Assembly (NCBI RefSeq): GCF_004364775.1
Contig: NZ_SOAL01000001.1
Coordinates: forward strand, 372,001-436,000
Origin: Comamonas sp. JUb58
GTDB lineage: Bacteria > Pseudomonadota > Gammaproteobacteria > Burkholderiales > Burkholderiaceae_C
DNA length: 64,000 nt
Reading direction: 5' to 3'
Of the stretch, positions 24,589-34,206 are shown piece after piece. The position numbers and the translations under genes were made by a program. Every line of letters begins with the position of its first letter. Within the stretch, counting starts at the first letter, position 1. The notes under the pieces are model-generated. The model was not told the DNA's origin. It worked only from the letters and a program-made list of their open reading frames with translations, and did no database searches.

Positions 24589-25782
24589 ATGAAACCCCTG
24601 AAAAAGCACCCCTTGGCAGCGCTGGCGTTGGCGGCCATTTCGGTCGCCAGCGCCGGCCTGGTTCTGACCAGACACGGCACACAAGCCCACGCCGAAGCTG
24701 CCGCCGCGCCACCGCCCACCGTCACCTACAAGCCGGCGCTGCAGCGCCCGGTATCGGATGCCCAGGACTACACCGGCCGCCTGGAGGCGGTGGACGTAGT
24801 CGATGTCCGCCCCAAGGTGCCGGGCACCTTGATGAAGGTCCACTTCAAGGATGGCCAGCATGTCCGCCAGGGCGATCTGCTGTTCAGCATCGACCCGGCA
24901 CCGCTGCAGGCCCAGTTGCAGCAGGCACAGGCCAACCTGGCGGGCGCGCAGGAGCGCCAGCGCCTTGCCAACAGCGAGCTGGCCCGGGGCCAACGGCTGA
25001 TGGAATCGGCCTCGATCGCGCGCCGCGAATTCGATGCCCTCGACAATGCTGCGCGTGAAGCCGCCGCCGCACTCAAGGGCGTGCAGGCCGCCGTGGCCCA
25101 GGTGCAGTTGCAGCTGGGCTATACGCAGCTGCGGGCACCGATCACGGGCCGCATCTCGCGTGCGGAAATCACCGCCGGCAATGTGGTGGTGGCGGGCGGC
25201 GACGCAACCCCGCTCACCCGCATCGTCTCGGACGGCAAGCTCTATGCCGCCTTCCATGTGGACGAGCAAAGCTATCTGCGCATCATTGCGCCCTCGCTGC
25301 GCAGCGGCGCGCAGCCAGCGGTCAGCGTCGGGCTGGCCAACGATGCAGGTTTTCCGCATGCCGCCACCATCGAAGCGCTGGACAACCAGATGGACACCCG
25401 CTCAGGTACCGTGCGGGTGCGCGCCCGCATCGCCCAGGCCAGCGCCGAGATGCTGCCCGGACTGCAGGCCCGTGTGCGCCTGCAAGGCGGCACGGCCTAC
25501 AACGCCATCATGGTGGACGAGGCCGCCGTCAGCACCGACCAGGACCGCAAGTACGTGCTGATCGTCAATGCCGAGAACAAGGTGGAGCGCCGCTTTGTCG
25601 AGCTGGGCGCGCTGCAGGGCAAGGAGCGCGTGCTGCGCAGCGGTGTGCCCGCCGATGCCAAGGTCATCGTTGATGGCGCCTACCGCGCCCCGCCCGGCAC
25701 CACGGTGACCGCGGTCGCCGCTGAAGCCGCCGACGGCCCGCAGGCCGCATCCAGCCCAGCGGCGACGGGAGAGCGGTCGTGA
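24589..25782 (+). CDS. RND efflux periplasmic adaptor (MexE-like)
   Basis: The product is 397 aa. An N-terminal signal anchor is followed by a membrane-fusion-protein layout: lipoyl halves around VRPKVPGTLMKVHFKDGQHV and QLGYTQLRAPITGRISRA, an alpha-hairpin between (about 105-180), then a beta-barrel domain. No lipobox is seen. The adaptor links the inner-membrane pump and the outer-membrane channel. It overlaps the pump gene by 4 bp. The closest named type by general appearance is MexE/BpeE; substrates are unknown. Confidence 0.92.
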   Translation: MKPLKKHPLAALALAAISVASAGLVLTRHGTQAHAEAAAAPPPTVTYKPALQRPVSDAQDYTGRLEAVDVVDVRPKVPGTLMKVHFKDGQHVRQGDLLFSIDPAPLQAQLQQAQANLAGAQERQRLANSELARGQRLMESASIARREFDALDNAAREAAAALKGVQAAVAQVQLQLGYTQLRAPITGRISRAEITAGNVVVAGGDATPLTRIVSDGKLYAAFHVDEQSYLRIIAPSLRSGAQPAVSVGLANDAGFPHAATIEALDNQMDTRSGTVRVRARIAQASAEMLPGLQARVRLQGGTAYNAIMVDEAAVSTDQDRKYVLIVNAENKVERRFVELGALQGKERVLRSGVPADAKVIVDGAYRAPPGTTVTAVAAEAADGPQAASSPAATGERS

Positions 25783-28700
25783 ACATCTCCAAGTTCTTCA
25801 TCGACAGGCCGATCTTTGCCTGTGTGCTGTCTGCGCTGATCTTGCTGGCCGGCATCGTGGCCGGCTTCAACATGCCGGTGTCGGAATACCCGCAGGTCAT
25901 TCCGCCATCGGTCGTCATCCATGCGCAGTACCCCGGCGCCAATGCCAAGACCATCGCCGAGACGGTGGCAGCGCCGCTGGAGCAGTCCGTCAATGGCGTG
26001 GAAGACATGCTCTACATGGAATCCAAGGCCAGCGGCGATGGCCATCTCTACCTCACGGTGACCTTCAAGCTGGGCACCAACCCGGACCGGGCCCAGCAGC
26101 TGGTGCAGACCCGCGTGTCGCAGGCACAGGCCCGGCTGCCCGAAGATGTGCAGCGCCTGGGCGTGACCGCCGTCAAGAACTCGCCCATCATCACCGTGTC
26201 GGTGCACATGGTCTCGCCCAAGGGCACCTATGACAACAACTACATCAGCAACTACGCGATCCTGCATGTCAAGGATCGGCTGGCGCGCATTGCCGGCGTG
26301 GGCGAGGTGGCGATCTGGGGACCGGGCGGCTATGCCATGCGCGTCTGGCTCGACCCGGCGGCCCTGGCCGAGCGCGGCCTGAGCGCCAATGATGTGGCCA
26401 GCGCGATCCGGCGCCAGAACATCCAGGCGGCGGTGGGCACCATCGGCAGCGCCCCAGCTGCAGCCGACACTGCGTTCCAGCTCAACGTCAACGCGGACGG
26501 GCGCCTCAAATCACCCGAAGAGTTCAAGAACATCATCATCAAATCCGATGCGCGCGGCGCCATCACCCGCCTGGGCGATGTGGCCCGGGTGGAGCTGGGC
26601 GCCGAAGACTATGGCATCCGCGCCACCTTGGACAATGCACCGGCCGTGGCGGTGACCGTGCAAGAGGCGCCCGGCGCCAACTCGCTGCGCATATCGCGCG
26701 AGGTGCACCAGGCCATGGAAGAGCTGGCCAAGGACTTCCCGGAGGATGTGGTCTACCGCATCGTCTATGAACCCAGCCGCGCCGTCCAATCCGGCATCGA
26801 TGCCGTGGTCAAGACCTTGCTGGAGTCAGTGGCGCTGGTGGTGCTGGTGGTGTTTCTCTTCCTGCAGACCTGGCGCGCCTCGGTCATCCCGCTGCTGGCC
26901 GTGCCGATCTCCATCGTGGGCACCTTCAGCTTTCTGCTGCTGGCCGGCTACTCCATCAACACGCTGTCGCTGTTTGGTCTGGTCGTGGCCATCGGCATTG
27001 TGGTGGATGACGCCATCGTCGTCGTCGAAAACGTGGAGCGCAATATTGCACGCGGCTTGGGCCCGCGCGAGGCCACCTACCAAGCGATGCGCGAGGTCAG
27101 CGGCCCCATCATCGCCATTGCGCTGACCCTGTCTGCGGTGTTCCTGCCGCTGGCCTTTCTCAGTGGGCTCACGGGGGAGTTCTACAAGCAGTTCGCGGTG
27201 ACCATTGCGATCTCGACCTTGATCTCGGCGGTCAACTCGCTGACCTTGTCGCCCGCACTGTCGGCGCTGCTGCTCCAGCCCCATGGAGCCGCGCCGGATG
27301 CCGTCACCCGCATCACGCAGCGGCTGTTTGGCCGCTTCTTTGCCAGCTTCAACCGCCGCTTTGAGCGCGCATCGGAGCGCTATGGCCAGGGCGTGGGGGG
27401 CGTGCTCAAGCGCAAGGGGGCCATGATGCTGGTGTATGCGGCGCTGCTGGCTGGCACCTGGTGGCTCACCGGCCATGTACCCGGCGGCTTTGTGCCCCCG
27501 CAGGACAAGGAATACCTGGTCAGCCTGGCGCAGTTGCCCGAGGGCTCGACCCTGGACCGCACCGAGGCCACGATGACGGCGATGAACGAGGTGGCCCTCA
27601 AGCACCCTGCCGTGCTGGGCACCTCCAGCTACAGCGGGCTGTCGATCAATGGCGTGACCAAGAGCTCCAGCACCGCGCTGAGCTTTGTGCTGCTCAAGCC
27701 CTTTAACGAGCGCCAAGGCTATAGCGCCAACCAGGTCGCTGCCGATCTGGGCCAGGAGTACCGCAAGATCGGCCATGCCTTTACCGGCATCTTTCCGCCG
27801 CCACCCGTCTATGGACTGGGCACGCTGGGCGGCTTCAAGCTGCAGATCGAGGACCGCGCCGACCTGGGCTATGAGGCGCTGTACACGGCCACCCAGGCCT
27901 TCATCAAGAAGGCGGCTGAGGCACCCGAGCTGGGGCCGTTGTTCTCGACCTATACCGTCAATGTGCCGCAGCTGAAGATCGACATCGACCGGGCCAAGGC
28001 GCAGCAACTGGGTGTCGATACCCCGGCGGTGCTCAGCACCTTGCAGGCCTTCCTGGGTTCGTACTACGTCAATGATTTCAACTTTCTGGGCCGCGTCTAC
28101 CAGGTGCGCATGCAGGCGGACAGCCCCTTCCGCTCCAAGCCCGATGACATCGGCCAGCTGCATGTGCGCAGCGAGTCGGGGCAGATGGTGCCGCTGGCCT
28201 CGGTAGCCACAGTCAGCCAGACCTATGGGCCCGACCAGGTCGTGCGCTACAACGGCTTCACCGCAGCCGACATTGGCGGCAGCCCCGCGCCCGGTTATTC
28301 GTCCGACCAGGCCATGGCGGCCATCCAGCGGATCGCCTCGGAAACCTTGCCACCCGGCATGGGCTTTGAGTGGACCGACCTGACCTACCAGCAGATCATT
28401 GCCGGCAACAGCGCAGTCTGGATCCTGCCACTGTGTGTGCTGCTGGTCTTCTTTGTGCTGGCTGCCCAGTACGAAAGCCTGAGCCTGCCGCTGGCCATCA
28501 TCCTGATCATCCCGATGGGCATTTTCTCGGCGCTGCTGGGGGTCTGGTTGACGGGCGGCGACAACAACATCTTTACCCAGATAGGGCTCATCGTGCTGGT
28601 GGGGCTGTCCGCCAAGAACGCGATCCTGATCGTGGAGTTTGCGCGTGAGCTGGAGATGGCAGGCCGGTCCACGCTCCAGGCTGTCATCGACGCCTGCCGC

Positions 28701-28985
28701 CTGCGGCTGCGCCCCATCCTGATGACCTCGCTGGCGTTCATCATGGGCGTGATACCGCTGGTGCTGTCCTCCGGCGCCGGTGCCGAAATGCGCCAGGCCA
28801 TGGGCATCTCGGTGTTCTTCGGCATGCTGGGCGTGACGCTGTTCGGCCTGTTCCTCACCCCCTTGTTCTATCTGCTCGCCCGGGCACTGGGCAGAGGCCG
28901 GCCGCTGCATTCAGCCGCGCCCCACGCTGCACCCACGCTGGTGCCCCACACCGTTGAACTGAAACCTGCGGAGGGCCAGCCATGA
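25779..28985 (+). CDS. RND efflux inner-membrane pump (MexF-like)
   Basis: The product is 1068 aa from GTG 25779. The N-terminus NISKFFIDRPIFACVLSALI is typical of hydrophobe/amphiphile efflux RND pumps. The proton-relay aspartates of TM4 are in GIVVDDAIVVVENVERN (about 407-423), and a second half mirrors the first with VGLSAKNAILIVEFA. The transporter uses proton influx to expel drugs, solvents or metabolites. It is translationally coupled to both the adaptor and the channel genes. Confidence 0.95.
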   Translation: MNISKFFIDRPIFACVLSALILLAGIVAGFNMPVSEYPQVIPPSVVIHAQYPGANAKTIAETVAAPLEQSVNGVEDMLYMESKASGDGHLYLTVTFKLGTNPDRAQQLVQTRVSQAQARLPEDVQRLGVTAVKNSPIITVSVHMVSPKGTYDNNYISNYAILHVKDRLARIAGVGEVAIWGPGGYAMRVWLDPAALAERGLSANDVASAIRRQNIQAAVGTIGSAPAAADTAFQLNVNADGRLKSPEEFKNIIIKSDARGAITRLGDVARVELGAEDYGIRATLDNAPAVAVTVQEAPGANSLRISREVHQAMEELAKDFPEDVVYRIVYEPSRAVQSGIDAVVKTLLESVALVVLVVFLFLQTWRASVIPLLAVPISIVGTFSFLLLAGYSINTLSLFGLVVAIGIVVDDAIVVVENVERNIARGLGPREATYQAMREVSGPIIAIALTLSAVFLPLAFLSGLTGEFYKQFAVTIAISTLISAVNSLTLSPALSALLLQPHGAAPDAVTRITQRLFGRFFASFNRRFERASERYGQGVGGVLKRKGAMMLVYAALLAGTWWLTGHVPGGFVPPQDKEYLVSLAQLPEGSTLDRTEATMTAMNEVALKHPAVLGTSSYSGLSINGVTKSSSTALSFVLLKPFNERQGYSANQVAADLGQEYRKIGHAFTGIFPPPPVYGLGTLGGFKLQIEDRADLGYEALYTATQAFIKKAAEAPELGPLFSTYTVNVPQLKIDIDRAKAQQLGVDTPAVLSTLQAFLGSYYVNDFNFLGRVYQVRMQADSPFRSKPDDIGQLHVRSESGQMVPLASVATVSQTYGPDQVVRYNGFTAADIGGSPAPGYSSDQAMAAIQRIASETLPPGMGFEWTDLTYQQIIAGNSAVWILPLCVLLVFFVLAAQYESLSLPLAIILIIPMGIFSALLGVWLTGGDNNIFTQIGLIVLVGLSAKNAILIVEFARELEMAGRSTLQAVIDACRLRLRPILMTSLAFIMGVIPLVLSSGAGAEMRQAMGISVFFGMLGVTLFGLFLTPLFYLLARALGRGRPLHSAAPHAAPTLVPHTVELKPAEGQP

Positions 28986-30496
28986 GCCGCCTTTTTGCCA
29001 CCATCCAACACACCGCGCAGCTTGGCACACGCGCCGTGGCCACAGCCATCAGCCTGTTGCTGCTGGCAGCCTGCTCACAGCTGCCCACTGAACATCGCCC
29101 GGCACTGGCGATCCCTGCGAACTACCGGGAGCCCAGCGACCCATCCGCATCGGCATTGCTGCCGCCGAGCCCCTTGGGCCGCTGGAAGCCGGCCGAGCCC
29201 GCCGACCAGCAAGCGCCATCGCCCTGGTGGGAGGTCTTTGAGGACCCGGTGCTGCTGGCGCTGGAGCAGCAGGCCCTGCAAGCCAACCCTGATGTCAGCA
29301 TCGCCATGGCCCGGCTGCAACAGGCCCGCGCGCTGGCAGCGCGCAGCGAAGCGGCGCGGATGCCGGAGATCAACGCCGGCGCCAGCTACAGCCGCCAGCG
29401 CACACCGGGCGCTGCGACAGGCCGCGAAGACGGAGCATCCGGCAGCAGCCAGTCGCTGTGGCAGGCACAGGCCTCGGTGGCCTATGAGCTAGATGTCTTT
29501 GGTCGCGTGTCCTCCAGCATTGCGGCTGCGCAGGCGGACAGGGCCCAACAGCAGGCCCTGGCGCACCAGATGCTGCTGCTGGTGCAGGCCGATGTGGCGA
29601 CAACCTACTTCCGGCTGCGCCAGCTGGAGGCGGAACTGCGCCTGCTGCGCGACACAGTCCAGTTGCGCGAAGACGCTGCAGGCTTGCTGGACCGCCGGCT
29701 GAGCGCAGGGGCGGTAGCGCCTTTTGTCGCCGACCAGGCCCGCACCGAAGTGCTGACGGCCCGCGCCGAGCAACTGGCGCTGGAGCAGCAGCAAGCGCTG
29801 GCGCTGCATGCACTGTCCATCTTGCTGGGCCAGGCGCCGGCCAGCTTTGCGCTGGCGCCACTGCCCCTGGCGCCTGTCAGCGTGCAGCTGCCGGCGGGCC
29901 TGCCATCGGCCTTGCTGGAACGCCGCCCCGATATCGCCGCAGCCGAGCGAGCCATGGCGGCCGAGAACGCCCGCATCGGTATTGCCCAGGCCGCGTTCTT
30001 TCCGTCGTTCTCGTTGACCGGTGCGCTGGGCTATGCGTCGTCGGACCTGGGCCACCTGCTGCAGTGGTCGCAACGCAGCTTTCTGCTGGGGCCGCTGCTG
30101 AGCCTGCCGATTTTTGACGGCGGACGGCGCGAGGCCGAGCTGGCCCGCGGCCATGCGCTGTACGACGAACGGGTGGCCCAGTACCGCAAGACCGTGCTGC
30201 ATGCCTTTGGCGAAGTCGAGGATGCGCTGGCCGCGATGCGAACCCTGGACGAGCGCATCGTGCACCAGCACGGCGCCGAGCAGGCCTCGTCGCGCGTCGC
30301 CCGATCGGCGCAGTCCCGCTTCGACGAAGGGGATGTCGACTACCTCGTTGTTGTCGATGCCGAGCGCACGCGGCTACGCAGCCGCCAGGCACTGATCCAG
30401 TCGCAAGGCGAACGCGCCCGCGCCACCGTGGCGCTGGTGCGCGCACTGGGCGGCGGCTGGCAGAGCACCACCACGGTTGACGGCGCTGGCGATTGA
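28982..30496 (+). CDS. RND outer-membrane channel lipoprotein (OprN/NodT-like)
   Basis: The product is 504 aa. The lipobox LLLAACSQLP near residue 27 marks a lipoprotein of the NodT family. The mature part carries two TolC-type repeats, with PDVSIAMARLQQARA near 101-115 and RRPDIAAAERAMAAENARIG in the second half. It forms the trimeric outer-membrane duct of the pump. The gene starts in the pump stop codon (ATGA). Confidence 0.94.
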   Translation: MSRLFATIQHTAQLGTRAVATAISLLLLAACSQLPTEHRPALAIPANYREPSDPSASALLPPSPLGRWKPAEPADQQAPSPWWEVFEDPVLLALEQQALQANPDVSIAMARLQQARALAARSEAARMPEINAGASYSRQRTPGAATGREDGASGSSQSLWQAQASVAYELDVFGRVSSSIAAAQADRAQQQALAHQMLLLVQADVATTYFRLRQLEAELRLLRDTVQLREDAAGLLDRRLSAGAVAPFVADQARTEVLTARAEQLALEQQQALALHALSILLGQAPASFALAPLPLAPVSVQLPAGLPSALLERRPDIAAAERAMAAENARIGIAQAAFFPSFSLTGALGYASSDLGHLLQWSQRSFLLGPLLSLPIFDGGRREAELARGHALYDERVAQYRKTVLHAFGEVEDALAAMRTLDERIVHQHGAEQASSRVARSAQSRFDEGDVDYLVVVDAERTRLRSRQALIQSQGERARATVALVRALGGGWQSTTTVDGAGD

Positions 30497-30615
30497 TCCC
30501 GCACCAGAAGGAGGTGCCTGCATCTCAGGCCCTCCTCTCTGGCACCCCAAAAAACCTGGCGCAGCGCAGCCTCTGCGGGCGCCATCCCCTTTCCTGTCCT
30601 TTAGGAGGCAATTCC

Positions 30616-31704
30616 ATGTCTGTTGCAGACCTGTTCAAGCCGCTCACGCTGCGGCATGGTCCGGCGATGAAGAACCGCTTCATGCTCGCCCCGCTCACCA
30701 ACCAGCAGAGCGAACCCGATGGCCGCGCCAGCGCCGATGACCTGGAGTGGATACGGCAACTGTCCGAAGGCGGCTATGCCTTGGTACAGACCTGTGCGAC
30801 CACGGTCGAGGCCGGCGGCATCGCCTTTGCGCGCCAGCTGGGCATTCATGGCGAGGCGCATCTGCCCGGCCTGGCCCAAATGGCAGCCCGCTTGCGGGCG
30901 GGCGGCACCTTGTCTGCGGTGCAGCTGCACCATGCCGGGCACCGCGCCAACCCTTTGCTCGGCGGCATTCCGGCGCCGGCATCGGGCCACACCCTGCCGG
31001 GCGTACGTGCCTTGACCACCGAGGCGGTGCAACGCATCCGCGACAGCTTTATCGCCAGCGCCCAGCGGGCTGAGCAGGCCGGCTTCGACGGCATCGCCGT
31101 GCATGGCGCCTTTGGCTGGATCCTGTCGGAGTTCATGTCACCTCTGCTCAACGACCGCCAGGACCAGTACGGCGGCAGCCTGGACAACCGGGCGCGCCTG
31201 ACGATCGAGGTGATCGAAGGCATCCGCAAGGCCTGCGGCCCGGATTTTCAGATCGGCTGGCGTCTGTCGATCGAGCGCTATGGCCTGCGCCTGGAGGAGC
31301 TGCGCGACATCACCGCCGAGATCCTCGACCGCGAACTGATCGACTACCTCGATCTGGCGCTGTGGGATTCAGCCCAGACCGTGCAGGACGGTGCATGGAA
31401 AGGCAGGACCTTGCTCAGCCTGTTTACCGAGCTGCCACGCAAAGGCGTGCGGCTGGGCGCTGCCGGCAAGATCATGAGCGCCGAGCGCGCCGGCCAGCTG
31501 CTGGATGAGGGCTGCGACTTCGTGCTTGTCGGCCGCGCCAGCATTTTGCAGCGCGACTTTCCAAAGCAAGTGCAGTCCAACCCGCGTTACGAAAGCCCGC
31601 GCATGCCGGTGAGCGCGCAGTACCTGCGAGAGCGGGGGCTGAACGAGCACTTTATCGACCACATGCGCGGCTGGCAGAGCTTTGTGGTGCATGGCTCGCC
31701 ATAG
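30616..31704 (+). CDS. NADH:flavin oxidoreductase (old yellow enzyme family)
   Basis: The product is 362 aa from ATG 30616 with a TAGGAGG site; an open extension reaches back to the channel stop. It is an FMN TIM-barrel protein: MKNRFMLAPLTNQQSEPDG at the N-terminus, VQLHHAGHRA, then the substrate-side AVHGAFGWILSEFMSPLLNDRQDQYGG-type segment. OYE enzymes reduce activated C=C bonds and electrophiles. As the fourth gene of the efflux unit it may modify the electrophilic compounds that the pump expels, a plausible but unproved link. Confidence 0.9.
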   Translation: MSVADLFKPLTLRHGPAMKNRFMLAPLTNQQSEPDGRASADDLEWIRQLSEGGYALVQTCATTVEAGGIAFARQLGIHGEAHLPGLAQMAARLRAGGTLSAVQLHHAGHRANPLLGGIPAPASGHTLPGVRALTTEAVQRIRDSFIASAQRAEQAGFDGIAVHGAFGWILSEFMSPLLNDRQDQYGGSLDNRARLTIEVIEGIRKACGPDFQIGWRLSIERYGLRLEELRDITAEILDRELIDYLDLALWDSAQTVQDGAWKGRTLLSLFTELPRKGVRLGAAGKIMSAERAGQLLDEGCDFVLVGRASILQRDFPKQVQSNPRYESPRMPVSAQYLRERGLNEHFIDHMRGWQSFVVHGSP

Positions 31705-31814
31705 CACTTGGCGTGCCCCCTGGTCAGCAGGTTCCGCCATCCGGCACGTGGATTGCGGACCAGGCCGTCAAAATGCAGCGTGGTCGACACGCTCGTGTTT
31801 GGCGCCTGAGCCCA

Positions 31815-32507
31815 TCAGGCTGCCAAAGACCGCGAGCGCAGCGTATCGCAGTACGCCATGCACAGAGAGATCCAGCAAGCCGATGCGATGCAGGATGCCA
31901 GGATGTCCGAGACATAGTGCGCGCCCAGGTAAATGCGGCTCAGGCCCACCAGTGCCACGATGCCCATCAGTGCGACGCCCAGGCATAGGCGCGAACTCCA
32001 AGCTAAAGAGCTTCTCAGGGTCATGCACAGGGCCCAGCCCACCACAATGCCTGCAGACAGGGTATGGCCGCTCGGGAAACCAAAGCCGTGGGCTGAAACC
32101 AGGGGCTCCAAAGCGGGACGCGTGCGGTGGAATGCCGTTTTCAGGATGAAATTCAGCGGCGCAGCGCCAATCAAGAGTGCAGCCGATTCGCCCACCAATC
32201 GCCACTGGCGGCGGATGATGGGGAAAGCAAAGGCCACCAGCGCCACCAGGACCAGGAGCGGCGTCTGGATCCGGTGCATGGTCAGCATGAGGCCATGCAG
32301 TTGCGCATGGCCGATGCTTCTCAACTTCTTGATCAAGACCAGTTCTTGCGCCTCTACACCCGGATTGATAACGAATGCGGCCAGGATCAACAGGCTGGTC
32401 CCCAAGATCCAGGACAGGATCAAGAAACGCTTGGAGGTGGATAAAGCCCCAGGCCACGGAGTCGTGGGGTGGAGGCTTCTATCGGCAGCAGGAAGCTCGA
32501 GCTGCAT
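31815..32507 (-). CDS. PAP2 family membrane phosphatase
   Basis: The product is 230 aa from ATG 32507, which has an AAAGGA site; an upstream in-frame start at 32549 is less likely. The three PAP2 motifs are seen: KTAFHRTRP, PSGHTLS and SRIYLGAHYVSD. Several membrane helices surround them. Family members dephosphorylate lipids such as phosphatidate, undecaprenyl-PP or PGP, with the active site on the periplasmic side. The substrate is not evident. It converges with the oxidoreductase gene. Confidence 0.9.
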   Translation of the reverse strand: MQLELPAADRSLHPTTPWPGALSTSKRFLILSWILGTSLLILAAFVINPGVEAQELVLIKKLRSIGHAQLHGLMLTMHRIQTPLLVLVALVAFAFPIIRRQWRLVGESAALLIGAAPLNFILKTAFHRTRPALEPLVSAHGFGFPSGHTLSAGIVVGWALCMTLRSSLAWSSRLCLGVALMGIVALVGLSRIYLGAHYVSDILASCIASACWISLCMAYCDTLRSRSLAA

Positions 32508-32780
32508 GAAGGGTCCTTTCAGGCCGGAATGTGCAAGGAGCCGGTGCATGTCCGCTGAATGCCTTGCGTGGCTCGCCCGCCATTCTCTGGACCATCCGAG
32601 ACGGCCTGATGACTGTCTCGGTCATTTTCGTTGCCAACGAGAGCGGCAGCTGATTGGCGGTGCCTGATGTGCCTGAACTTGGTCGCTGAATGGACCTCAG
32701 GTGAAGGTGGCGTCGTGACGCGACGTCGCTCCCGGCTTCGCGTGACGACATCGATGGAAGCGGGAAAAGCCCGAAAAACG

Positions 32781-32811
32781 AAAAAGCCTCAGAGCATTTC
32801 TACTCTGAGGC
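32781..32811 (-). terminator. Intrinsic terminator after the tRNA-Ser/tRNA-Arg unit
   Basis: A 9-bp stem (GCCTCAGAG with its complement) and an 8-base loop are followed on the reverse strand by five T. The element is nearly the same as the one after the second tRNA-Arg gene. Confidence 0.88.
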
Positions 32812-32819
32812 TTAACGTT

Positions 32820-32896
32820 TGGTGCGGCTGGCAGGAATCGAACCCACGACCCCTTGGTTCGTAGCCAAGTACTCTATCCAGCTGAGCTACAGCCGC
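32820..32896 (-). tRNA. tRNA-Arg (ACG)
   Basis: A 77-base cloverleaf with encoded CCA. The acceptor stem is GCGGCTG/CAGCCGC, the T-arm contains GGTTCGATTCC, and the anticodon loop CTACGAA gives ACG. It is identical to the tRNA at 45965-46041. Confidence 0.97.
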
Positions 32897-32910
32897 TAAT
32901 TATCGATGCT

Positions 32911-33001
<91 letters not shown>

Positions 33002-33492
33002 GCAGCGCCGAAGCTGCAATTGTAGCAGGCAATTTGATGGTCTCGGGAAGAAACGCAGATTTCTTGGAAATTGATGGGTTGGAGGGTGGTTAGCACGGAC
33101 GTTGGAACCATGTTGTCCCGAACGGGACGGCGAGCCAAGGGATCTGATGCTGAAGCATACATGTTCTAGCGATAAACGCCTTGGTGGAAGGCCTGCACCT
33201 CAAACCACAGCTCAAATTTGCGCTCCTAGGGAAACGTGACAGCTGAGTTATCTTGAATGCAAACAAGCCGATTCCGTACGCCATCTCGCACTCCTACCCC
33301 TGCGGTTGCTCAGCATGCCAGCCTTGAGCAAAGGTAGGGAGACGCAAATCTTGGAAGGCCATCGCTGCATCGATGCCCGAAACGCAATCAGCATCCAGCG
33401 AAACTCGCGTGCGGCAAGACCCACATTGAAGTAACATACTGTAATCAATCCAGTCGGCGGCTGCCGCCTACTATTTACCAAGCGAGTACATC
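33002..33492. other. Gene-free region behind the tRNA genes
   Basis: I see no convincing gene here. Short reverse-strand frames (33090-33284, 33248-33481) lack recognisable motifs. Composition is more mixed than in the neighbouring core genes, which fits an accessory junction beside tRNA genes. Confidence 0.45.
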
Positions 33493-34008
33493 TTGAAAGA
33501 CTTGATCAACAAAGCGAAGAACTCTGCAGGCCAAATAGTGGAAGTCGGCAGCCAAACTGTCTCCAAAGGCGCAAAGCGCTTGAACATCAATAGCGTGAGT
33601 ATCAAACGTGGTAGTGCAACATTGATTGATGGCGTTACAGACGCATCTAAGCAAATGTACGAATTGGGCAAGGGCGCGATCAAAACTGACTTAGCCAAGG
33701 ATGCTGCAGCGGGAGCTGCAATTGGTGCCGCTATAGCTCTGCCCCTCCCTATCGTCGGGCCTGCACTCGGCGCTGCCGTTGGAGCTGGCCTCGGTCTTTA
33801 TAAAAATATTTCACAAGGCCCTAGACCCCAAAGCTCATCGCCTGAAGCGGCAAGCAAAGTGATTGAGGTAGAGGCTAAGGAGGTGAAGGCCCCCACGGTC
33901 AGCATCGATAAATGCGAAGAACTGGAGAAGCTGTTCGCCCTCAAGGAAAAAGGTGTGCTAACGGATGAAGAATTTTCTGAAGCAAAGCAGAAAATACTTG
34001 CACGCTAA
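33493..34008 (+). CDS. SHOCT-domain protein with glycine-zipper membrane segment
   Basis: The product is 171 aa from a TTG start at 33493. The middle (about 72-105) is a glycine/alanine-rich hydrophobic stretch, AGAAIGAAIALPLPIVGPAL and onward, typical of glycine-zipper membrane proteins. The last about 30 residues, LEKLFALKEKGVLTDEEFSE and onward, are a SHOCT domain, a short module common at C-termini of bacterial proteins that mediates oligomerisation or binding. No enzyme motif is present. The lower GC content and position beside tRNA genes suggest acquisition. The function is unknown. Confidence 0.75.
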   Translation: MKDLINKAKNSAGQIVEVGSQTVSKGAKRLNINSVSIKRGSATLIDGVTDASKQMYELGKGAIKTDLAKDAAAGAAIGAAIALPLPIVGPALGAAVGAGLGLYKNISQGPRPQSSSPEAASKVIEVEAKEVKAPTVSIDKCEELEKLFALKEKGVLTDEEFSEAKQKILAR

Positions 34009-34206
34009 TGCGCGGTCCAGACTAACCTGATCGAATGACCAGCTGCCACCAGCTTGGCACCACGCGAACGCGATGTGATATCCCAAGGACGGACGTAGGA
34101 AGCCAAACAGCAATGCTGGCAGTAGAGCATAGGCACTCGCCCCGGCTCAAGCGAAGCGAGAGCAGCGAACACTCATCACCCTGACATGCCCGCTGTTTTT
34201 ACGACC

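Noticed and set aside
26826-28910. Long reverse-strand open frame (694 codons) opposite the RND pump
   Set aside because: It is a shadow of GC-rich third-position bias; the forward strand holds clear RND motifs, and the reverse translation is His/Gln/Arg-rich with no domain.
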